DNA of 64,000 nt from Rhynochetos jubatus (lineage: Eukaryota > Chordata > Aves > Eurypygiformes > Rhynochetidae), in the NCBI GenBank assembly GCA_027574665.1, contig CM050657.1, forward strand, positions 19,827,700-19,891,699, given 5' to 3'. Of this stretch, positions 55,003-64,000 are shown in pieces. The number at the start of each line of letters is the position of its first letter. The stretch's first letter is position 1. The notes under the pieces were generated by a model. The model had not been told where the DNA came from. It ran no database searches and worked only from the letters and a program-made list of their open reading frames with translations. The translations under genes were made by a program, and so were the position numbers.

Positions 55003-56790
55003 GTGAGTGCGCGCATGGCGCGGGGGAGAGGCGACCGGACGGGGGCCGGGGGGAGCCGTGAAGCGGCCGCGGCTGGTGGGGAGCTCCCCGCCGCTGGTGA
55101 CGAGAGGGCCTCGAGTGGGTGGCGGCCGGATCCGGCCGAGCCGGCGGTAGCGAGCATCGCCCTCCGTGTGGTGCCGCCGCAGGGGCACCCTCAGCCGGGC
55201 CCCCCTTCGCGCTCATCAGTGCTTTTTCGGCTGTGGGTTGTTAATGTTGGTGGGGTTTTTTTTGTGTGTGTTCCAGCAAAAGGACAGAAAATCTAAGAAG
55301 TCAACCTGGAAGTTTTGCCTTGACTTGACCCATCCAGTGGAAGATGGAATTTTTGATTCCGGGAACTTTGTAAGTCGTGGGTTTGCTAATGCTTGCGGTA
55401 CATAGCATAACGCCAGCCTTAGGGCGGGCTGACAGCTAATTGCAGCTGAAAAGTTGCAGTTTAAACCCGTAGAACCAACAGCTGTTCTTTAAATTACCAG
55501 CACTCTAAAGGTTTTTTGGGTTTAGATTTCTTTTATAGACAAGACGGTTCATACTTACGCGTGAATAGGACTATTAAACTGCAAATTAATCATGTTTTAG
55601 CATGGGGGTGGTTTTTTTTTTAATTACGGCAAAAATCGTAAGATGCATTTGTAAATACTGTCAGGACATGAGTAAACGGTGATTTTTAATATTGCTGCAC
55701 GGCTAGGGTCCCTTCCCTAGTTCACACCTAGGGTGCCATTCCCTAGTGTTCTGTTTGTTCAATGTCGAAACAGGAACAGTTCCTAAAGGAGAAGGTTAAG
55801 GTCAACGGAAAAACTGGAAACTTGGGCAACACCGTTCACATTGAACGTCTGAAGAACAAGATCACAGTGACGTCAGAGAAGCAGTTTTCTAAAAGGTTGG
55901 CATAGGTTTCCTTTTGTTGTACTTGCGATAATGCGTTTTGGACAGCCATATGTTGAACGTGACACATTTCTGGTACGTACAGAGAAGGTGTTAGCGCTGA
56001 CCTAACGCACAGATGTTAGTGAAAGATGCGATTCAAACAAGTTTGTAATATTAGATATGTCAAAAGTGTGTTTTAAAGCACAGTACTTGGTTGCAAATTA
56101 ATGCTTCCTCTAGTACAGAGTCATGCAGAGCTGCTTCACATCAGTTGTTAGAAGTATACCAAGGGAAGAGCTGCTTTTCAAGGTCATACTGAATTCACAA
56201 CGCGGGTGGCTGGTCTGTTACTTAATTGGTTGTATTTAAACGTGTGCGTACGCAGTACGTGTTGTTGCAAAAGAACCTCTTAAACGAAGCCTTACACTGC
56301 TTCGCGTGTTAGGGCGTGCAGCAGATGAGCCGCGCTGGTTCAAGGTATGGTTCCTTCTCTGCCTCCCTACCCCCAGTTATATAAATGCACCAATATGGTG
56401 TAGTGCTGCGGTGTAGAACCACGTCTCAATGTGTGTGGGTTACTGGTGTTACGCCGTGTAGTCAAAAAGCATCAAATAATAAATTCTTAGGTTTCTGGAA
56501 TAAGAATACGCTTTTATTATCTGTTATATATAGTAATTTTCTGGATGTAATTGGCGTGGTGTTGCCCTGGGGTCTTGGGTGGAGCGTCGACAGCAATACG
56601 GGTTGTGAAATGTGAGGGTTCTAATGTGTAATTACTGTTCTTAAGGTACCTGAAATACCTCACAAAGAAGTACCTCAAGAAGAACAATCTGCGTGACTGG
56701 CTTCGCGTCGTTGCGTCGGACAAGGAGACGTACGAACTGCGCTACTTCCAAATCAGTCAGGATGAAGAAGGATCCGAGTCTGAGGAATAA
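54994..56790 (+). CDS. RPL22L1: Ribosomal protein eL22-like 1, complete
   Basis: RPL22L1 is the paralogue of ribosomal protein eL22 of the large subunit. It can replace eL22, and it binds RNA in splicing and haematopoietic roles (established). Coding segments: 54994-55002, 55277-55369, 55774-55895, 56646-56790; 122 residues, the family length. The first exon encodes only MAP, followed by [13 protein letters not shown], so the N-terminus matches RPL22L1. The eL22 core runs from [20 protein letters not shown] through [20 protein letters not shown] and [20 protein letters not shown] to an acidic C-terminus DEEGSESEE. All introns are GT-AG; the third donor, AAAAG|GTTGGC, is weak. Intact introns exclude a processed pseudogene. 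AATAAA at 56869-56874 ends a short 3' UTR. Nuclear and cytosolic ribosomal location is inferred from the family. Confidence 0.97.
55277..55369 (+). CDS. RPL22L1: RPL22L1 coding exon 2
   Basis: [20 protein letters not shown], then [11 protein letters not shown]; 31 codons in phase 0. Acceptor TTCCAG, donor TTT|GTAAGT. Confidence 0.96.
55774..55895 (+). CDS. RPL22L1: RPL22L1 coding exon 3
   Basis: [20 protein letters not shown], then [20 protein letters not shown] and two bases of an Arg codon. The donor AG|GTTGGC is far from consensus at positions +3 to +6. Confidence 0.95.
56646..56790 (+). CDS. RPL22L1: RPL22L1 coding exon 4 and stop
   Basis: Completes Arg, then [40 protein letters not shown] and EGSESEE; TAA at 56788-56790. 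Confidence 0.97.
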
Positions 56791-56868
56791 TTGAAGCTTG
56801 GCTCTCTGCTCAACACAGCGTACAGAAGACTAGAACATCTATTTATAACAACACTTAACTTATTGGTG

Positions 56869-56874
56869 AATAAA
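56869..56874 (+). terminator. RPL22L1: Polyadenylation signal, RPL22L1
   Basis: AATAAA 78 bases after the stop, followed by a T/G-rich stretch (GATTTTGTACCCTGTTTG). The short 3' UTR is typical for a ribosomal protein gene. Confidence 0.85.
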
Positions 56875-56899
56875 GATTTTGTACCCTGTTTGACAGTTA

Positions 56900-59800
56900 G
56901 TTTTCTAGCGTTTTTCTTTAATCCTAATTAAAAGCCCATCAAGGGGAATCATTTGATTTGCCGTTTTCCTTCCAGTGCTAGAAACGAGCTGCTCAGCGTG
57001 GCGTTGGTGAAAGGCCAAGTAGAAAGATTGGAGCCCTTCACCCAGTGGGTACGTAGGACAGTTACATCAGTGTTTAGTTGTGTTTTTATGAATAACGCTG
57101 GAGTTTTTGTCACTAAAAGTCCCAGCTCCTGCTTGAATGTTGGCAGTGGCTGAATCCCATTAAATCCTTGCGATGTTTCTACTTTCATGATGGTGTATTT
57201 TATGGTTCTTGTACGTTCTTAACCTTCTGCAATTATTTAAGCATTCGGTACAAGCGGTGGGTTCTTCATCCAAACGCGAATGACTCCGCATCCTATAAAC
57301 TAGTTCTTTGCTGCCTGTAATACCAAGAGAAGCGTGATGAGATTCCGCTGCGAAGAAGTGGCATTTGTGAGCGTGCAGTTGTAGTAACAAACGCATACGT
57401 ACGCGTTTTGGTGCTGCGTGCCGTCACGCAGGTAGTGTATTCCACGTGTGAGCGCTTGGAATGTTTACTCTCAGGTTCCAGAGCCGTGGTGATCTCCAGA
57501 ATTTGTTTAATACCATAGAAGGGATGCATGTAGCCTCTGCTATTGAACTTCATGCTTGAACAAATCAGTTTAGGCTCAAGTGTGCCTGACAAATTGTTAA
57601 ATTTCCTGATTATTTTTTAATTACTATTATTTCAGCATTGTTTTTGTGTTCAGCAACTCAGTAGTCTCAGCGGTTTGCCAGCAAAGAAGTGATGCATTGT
57701 TCGGTGCCCACTTGTATACCCAAAGGACAAGTGCAGAAGGGGAGATGAACGTTGCCAGCGGCGCTGGGGGATCGTTTCTCACCTTTGGGTTTGCTGAAGC
57801 GTGGCCTGGGAGGCGAGAGGAAGCAGCAGTGCGTGATCTCTGCCCTCATGTGCTTTGTCCCAGGGCTTCAGGCCCAGCCAAAGGAAGGCAGCCGCGTGTG
57901 GAGCTGGCTGCGAGGCGGAGGATGATTTCCTAGCTCGCCTATGTTGATCTTTACATGCTTCAGCGGAACTACTCAAAACGCCTGACATCCTGCCCGAGGG
58001 CCCTGTGCTTTTCTGGGGGCTGCCTTGGGGTTCCCTGTTTGAGAGAAACCGGGCAGTTCCGAAGCAACAATGAAAGGCAGCTGGGTTCTTCCTTTCCTGG
58101 AGATCCAAAGGGTTGCTAACGCTTTCCTAATGTAGTTCAGTGCTGGTAGTTAATGCTGCTTTGGACAAGCAACGCTGTTTTTCCCAGTAAAGCTGCAAAC
58201 ATTTGAAGGCCTCTGGCCTGTTTTCCTTGCACTAAGGGCAGGACTGGCAGTTGTATTCCAGCGTACAGCCCCGCCTGTTTTTTCAGAGTTCGGCTTTTAT
58301 GTGCCAGCACATCCTTTACACTCAACTGACACAACAAAACCGTTCTGATTAAAGGGAACAACCACAAACACAATCACAGCTAATAGGATCACGTGGCCTC
58401 GCATTCATCATCCCTTTTAAAGCAGGCTGGCAGCTACATGGGTGGTGTGTAGCCTAGCAGATAGATTGTCAGTCAAAAGAGAGGAAAACAAGGCCTGGGA
58501 TTTCAAGCAAAGCATGGCTGGATTGGGAGGAAAACTGCCAAGAAGTGTGAGTTGTATTACTGAGCTTCACTGCAGTGAGGATGGAGTCTAGGAACGCCTT
58601 TCGCTGATGCTTGAAAACATAATAAACAGGAAAAATAAAGTTCCAAGTTTCTGATAACAGTAAGTGCAGCTCTAGAGTGCTCAGTATATTTAGGAAAATA
58701 CAAGCCATCACTTGCAAGCTTGGGGTGCCAGAGGGCAATCGCATCCTAAGTCTTAGAAGGCTTTATAATATAGCCAAAATTTTATATATGTATTTTTATG
58801 TAGATACATTATCCCCCTTTTGTCAATAAAAGTTTCTCCATTTCTCAAAAAGTGCTTTTGCTGCACTCTTCTAAATAAAATCAGTTTACGAGAGACCTCC
58901 CACACACAGAAAATTTCAATGTCTGGAAAATACAATAAAGGAGAAACAGAGATTTATAGCACCAGAGCTCTGCGGCTGTTCCAGAGCAGCAGTAGCAGCA
59001 CCACATTGGCTATTTACGTGTGGGCATACAGAGATGATGATGTATTTCTGCACCATCAGTCTCTATTGCCTCCACCGCAGCAGAACTCTCACTGACAACC
59101 TTTAAAAAGAACAACACCCCCCACAGGATTTCACCAATCGTCACCACCACTAGTCACTTCTAAATGGCCTTGCGTATCCGTATGGTTTCTGTCTGCTTGT
59201 TCTACAGCCCCATCAGAAAACAGCTTTATCATCTATCCAAAAGCAGTAAGATCAGCAATAAAGAGGTAAATCGTAGCAGGAAGTATCTGAAAAACGTGTC
59301 GGGGTACTGACATGTACAATAGAGCCAGCATGTGGCAGGTGTTAAAGACATCTAGTCTCCACACATTCACGTAACACCAGCACGAAGTAATCAGAAACAG
59401 AGAGGCCCATGGAAAAATAAATAGTAATAGCTTCAGTGTACCCAGCAGCAGGAAACGAGCTTCCACGGTGGGAGTGATCTGATTACACCAGATATAGGCA
59501 AAAATAAGGAAAAAATGTTGTTTCTTTTAAAAGACAAATACAAAATGAAGACTTCTTACCGGGCAGATCCGAAGGGAACGAATGCTTCTTCATCCATCCC
59601 GTGTTGTGATGCCCCATCAGGTTCCTACCTTGTCCCGTCCCAGTGTCCTGGTTCCCTGCAGGACAGCCCCACAGCAGCACATACATACCAGTTTGAAAAG
59701 TGCTCGGACTGAATGGAAGCGGCTGGTCTTCCTGCCGATGCCCCGGGATGGTGCCCTGCATCCCACGGCAGCAGGAAGGTGGGCAGCGAGGTGGGCATCC

Positions 59801-62800
59801 ATTGCCTTTGGAGGCCTTTTCCACCTTCCCACTGTCATTATTAATTCTCACAGCCCATGCTTCCCAATTACAGCAATAAAATATGGTTAATTTTATATGG
59901 ATATGTTTGATAGTGAAAGTAGAGTCTTTTCCCCATTGACTTTTAACAGCTATGTCAGCCAAAGTGTCCTGTCATGTTCCCAAGCCCATGAGCAAGGAGC
60001 TGCAGTTCCCTTTTGGGGGTAAAGACTGTATTTCTGCTGATGTTTGCCAGAAGGACCACTCTCCAAGCCACAGAGACGAGATTCATAGCCATAACTCAAT
60101 ACAGCATCACCAAAGCCAGCAGAAGAAGAAACAAGAAGTCAGAGGCACCAAGGAAGCTCCCAGGACACATAGTAGAAAGGTTTGAAGAAGTGGAAGAAGC
60201 TGTCACACATCTGGAGCAGATGTGCACTCTCCCAGGCAGGGTTGGCTGGGAAACATTTGAGCCAGCAGCATGATATTGCCTGCGTTGTCATGTCCTCCAG
60301 GGAGTGTACTGGGGCAGGGTAACCCAGGGGGGCACAGCGTGGGCACCAGCCCCACGAGGCTGCGGGCCTCAGCAGGGACTCATGTAAGCATCATCCTCTT
60401 CCAGAATCTAAATCCACCAGACACATCCTGCTGCCAGGGTCCAGATCTCTGCCCAGCTGTCCCATGGGACAAAAATGTCTAAATTCCCATGGTATGTACA
60501 TTTTTGGCAGGATACTGTCAAAAAGCCACTTTCAGGCTCGCCTTGGCACTGCAGCTGCTATTTCAGCCTTAATTCCTGCTAAAGCAGCTGCTTGAGTGAA
60601 ATGCTGTTGCAGAGCATAAACCATAGGTGGGAGGAGTGGTCTGGGGATAACCGGGCCAAGCAGCTAAAACAAACCTTACACGCATCAAACAGGATCCTGT
60701 GAAGCCCTCACGGAGGGACTGCAGAACCAGGGGGTGTTTCCATGACCCCTCCAAGCCTGGAAACTGCCCTTAGCAGCATTGTGCACCCGAATGCCTCTGC
60801 TCTGGGGACTAATATAATCACAAAGTACCAAAGACCTCCCAGCCGGGAAAGATTTTCCATCCTGTCCATCCATGCTGGATGGAAAGAAGCAATTAAGAAG
60901 GAAATGCTATAATATCCTATTAACAGATCTTTGTTTATGAAGTAGTTTAACTTGGCAAGACAGTTCAAACATCCCATCCCCACAGCAGCAAATTTTAAGC
61001 ATTATTTAAGGCTCAGTTTTGTTATAACCTTCTTGCCGTCACGTTAGGGTTTTGGTAGGGATTTTAAATGGGAATGTGGGACATCGGGCATGTTTTTCAG
61101 CCGTCTATTGCCTGCACAGAAGCACTGATGTTCCCAATGGGGTGCTCTGAGCACTCCAACATCCGGGTGCCAAATCCAACAAAGGCACCAGCAGCTTGGG
61201 AGTGTTCAGCCATCCCTGTTCCCAACTCGGTATCATTTTCCAGCAAAACCACATTTGTCAATCCTCCTCCTTTCAGCTCATTTAGAAAATATTTACACTG
61301 TTGGACGATAACAGACCTGTGATAGGGGTAGTTTTTGCTGACACAGTGGGCTGGGAGCTGTAACGTTTCCATGCTTCTTCCTAGCTGCCGATTCAGGGCT
61401 CTTTCCCCTGCCCCAGCCCGGGATGCTGAGACCCCATGGGTGTAAAGACCCTCCCCATGGCACCCACCTGCTATGGGGCATGGTATGGGGCTGGCAGAAA
61501 CTGCGGGTGCTCAGCAAGGGACAGCTCAGCTAGGGCGATCTGTGCGAAGCTCAAAGCAGAAGGGTCCTGCTATCGCTCCCAGCTGTGCAGCACTCACCAC
61601 TCCAGGGACGTGCGTTTTCCTCCCCACGCAGGTTTTGGGGCAGATGGGTACATGCTGGAAGCGGGGGGTCAAGTCTTCTTTTCTCTGGATAGCCTCAGGA
61701 AGGCAGGACCTGGGACGCTGCTGTAGTGCATCACAGGGAGCAGTAATGGGTGTGCTGCCGTGATATATGACTGTTCCTGTGAGAAACGATATTGGAGCTG
61801 AAAAATACTAATGAAAACCAAACACAGGAGCCCCCTTATTACACCAGCTTTGCTATTAAATTTTAATAGCCCCAGTGTTTGCTTTTAGGCCTGCCGGACC
61901 CCGCTGACAGATTACAGCTCCGTGCCAAGAAGTCTTTGCTAGCAGCACTGCAGTAGCAAAGTGGATGAGAAACATAGAAGGGCACCAAAATTTGCAGTAT
62001 TGGCTTAAAAATCATGAGGTTGAATAATGAATTATTTTTTATTCTTCTGCAGTTTAAGGAGTAGTATTTCCCAACTTTTCTTGGCAGGAGAGTCAGAAAT
62101 GAAAGTCTCAGGAAGTCATGTGATGCCAAGGGCTGAAGTTTTAAGCTAAATACATGGAAGAAGCTGTAGTGAGTCTGACTGAAAGTCCTGGACTCAAATG
62201 CCCTCCCTTCAGTGGGGCTCAGGAATAGGAGGCAGCATCAGCTGTACCCGCTGAATTGCAGCAGCTCATGGTTAGGGACTTTCTAAACCAGAGCTGGTAT
62301 CTGTGTGTTCAACAACCCTCACTAGATTCCTTTCCTACCATAAATTTGTTCAATTATTTCTCCAAACACCAGTTATTTCCAAGCTCACAGTTAAACAAAA
62401 TGATATATCTGTGAACCCAGCAGAAGATGGAGCCAAATAAAGCATGTTCTGAAGTCGAGATCAGTGCTGCTTTCCTAGGGAAAGCAGAGATGACCAGGGT
62501 GGTGTGCTATCTGCCTGAGCGCTGCTGCCTCTGCCTGCATCCCTCTGCTCCTCCTCCATGGGCAAAAGCACATCCATTCATTAAAGGGGAATTAAAATAA
62601 GAGCCTCAATTCAGGTACAAAATGGGTCGGTTTGCCTATCTCCTGCCTACTGCAGCCACTTGGCCTTTTGAAGGAAAAAGCTCTTAATTTTTGCATGGGA
62701 TTATTATTTATAATTTAAAAAAATTATAAAAACAACACATAAAATACATATAAAATTGATTAAAAATAAATAGATATGTAGATTATATGTGAAAGTTACA

Positions 62801-64000
62801 CATATAGTGTATATATGTGTAATTCCCAGGGAAATGCCTCTGAGAGGGCAGGGATGACGGTGGCAGGGTGCAGACAGCTCTGTACCACGTTCAAGCTTGC
62901 AGTGAGCACTGGGCCACCACACAGCTCCAAACACCATCAGGATATTTCCGTAATTACAGGCTGTGATTTATAACCATGTATTTGGTGACTATCCTGAGCA
63001 CCATGCCTTGGCTCCAAAATGAGCCGTACACACTTGAAGGTTAGCAGGCAGAGGAAATCTGCTTTTTCTCACTGACTTTTGACCTTCCAACCCACTCTGG
63101 CAAGCTCAGGAGGGCTCTTTTCCTCCCTCCCCACACATAATAAAGGGGCACACAGTGACCGATGTTTTTACAGGTGCAGAATTATCTGCTGGGAGAGCAA
63201 ACTGCAGAGATTGCGATATAAAGCTGCAGCTTTTCTGCTCAACTCTAGCAGCAGCCTGTTTCTAACATCAGCCAGTGATCAAACAATTAATAAATCCTAT
63301 TAAATCAGAAACCAGGTCAAAAAACCAGCTTTTGTTTCAGCACATTTTGTGAGAGCTTCTCTGAAGCTCCTGACCAAGCAATGCCATTAGCAAGGGTGCC
63401 CTGGGAAGGGTGTGCAGCACGGGCTGTCTCCCTGCCTGCATCTTGGATGCTCTTAACCCAGGTGGGATTACTGGGATCCGGTGCAGAAAGGGCATTTTGC
63501 TGCTGTACACAAAACCTCTGGGGAGAGCTCTGCTTGCTCTTTGGGAAGTTACTGCTGTCATTTGCCTAATTCCTCTGGGTCTCTCGTGTTGTACACAGCA
63601 AAGTAAAAAGGGTCATGATTATAAGACCATTTGTGTGCTATACTGAGCTTTGCTAAGCCCCAGAAATAGCTGGGACTCATAATTCCTCTGTGAGAGACCT
63701 TATCTTGAGCTGATTGTCTCAAAGCTTGCTGACAAAGTTGTGAAACTTCCTGGGGGCTTGGCTTTTGGTGGATTGAGGAGGAAGGATTGCCTGCAGGCCT
63801 GAACAGATAAGGGCCAAATGGCCTATGGGACAGATAGGAAGCAAATAGCCTCTGGAGACCAGTTCCGACCAAGGACAAAAGAACAATCACATCGCCTCAT
63901 GGGGGGTCCAGACACAGAGGACCCCCAAGCCTGCCAAAGCATGCAAGTGGTCACGTACTGATTCTGTGCACCCCATGGGATCAGCTGTGTAACCGGAGAG
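56900..64000. other. Intergenic region downstream of RPL22L1
   Basis: No exon of a known gene is recognised on either strand. In the human locus the next gene is SLC7A14, a long way off, so a gene-poor stretch is expected. An AT-rich low-complexity tract lies at 62698-62822. The last 350 bases have a repeat-like texture but show no family signature I can name. Confidence 0.55.
62698..62822. repeat. AT-rich low-complexity tract
   Basis: Nearly pure A/T with ATATA, TAAAA and ACATAT words and no regular unit. It is probably a decayed microsatellite. Confidence 0.7.

Noticed and set aside
61097-61372. 91-codon minus-strand frame with protein-like text (KYFLNELKGGGLTNVVLLEN)
   Set aside because: It reads plausibly, but I recognise no family and see no supporting splice structure or neighbouring exons.
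63650-64000. Repeat-like sequence at the right edge, possibly an LTR-type or other interspersed element
   Set aside because: No family-specific end or partner copy is visible within the window, and it is cut by the edge; naming it would be a guess.

Overview
The window is vertebrate nuclear DNA, almost certainly from a bird. It carries large split genes with GT-AG introns, CpG-island promoters and fragments of CR1, the characteristic avian LINE. Four protein genes, all on the + strand, read TNIK (3' part), SLC2A2, EIF5A2, RPL22L1. This is the conserved block found in reverse on human 3q26. The encoded GLUT2 resembles chicken GLUT2 closely (from memory) but is not identical, so the source is probably a bird other than chicken.

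Layout. 652-21417: the last 13 coding exons of TNIK, from an 8-residue microexon through the acidic/serine-rich linker and the complete C-terminal CNH domain, then a short 3' UTR with polyadenylation signals near 21.8 and 22.0 kb. 21.9-28.8 kb: intergenic, with a CpG-rich block near 22.1-22.4 kb, a G-quadruplex motif, a shortened CR1 and TAAT repeats upstream of SLC2A2. 28811-38604: SLC2A2 in 11 coding exons (530 residues, complete). 38.6-45.7 kb: intergenic, with a CR1 tail and an AT-rich block resembling a conserved enhancer. 45.7-50.7 kb: EIF5A2 with a large CpG-island promoter, a non-coding first exon and four coding exons (153 residues, complete), followed by a probably long 3' UTR. 54.9-56.9 kb: RPL22L1, with a TATA box, a TOP-like start site and four exons (122 residues, complete). 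56.9-64.0 kb: intergenic; no gene recognised.

Function. The genes share a neighbourhood, not a pathway. TNIK is a GCK-family kinase in Wnt, JNK and synaptic signalling. SLC2A2 encodes the low-affinity hexose transporter GLUT2. EIF5A2 and RPL22L1 are paralogues of the general translation genes EIF5A and RPL22, and lie next to each other in the same direction.

Most rewarding to look at: an 18-bp near-perfect hairpin in EIF5A2 intron 3; the mixed substrate-selectivity residues of GLUT2 (QIS with NAI); the TNIK microexon; the AT-rich block at 42.1-42.5 kb with an 11-bp inverted repeat; and an ancient interspersed repeat downstream of EIF5A2. I saw no clear evidence of a wholly new protein system.
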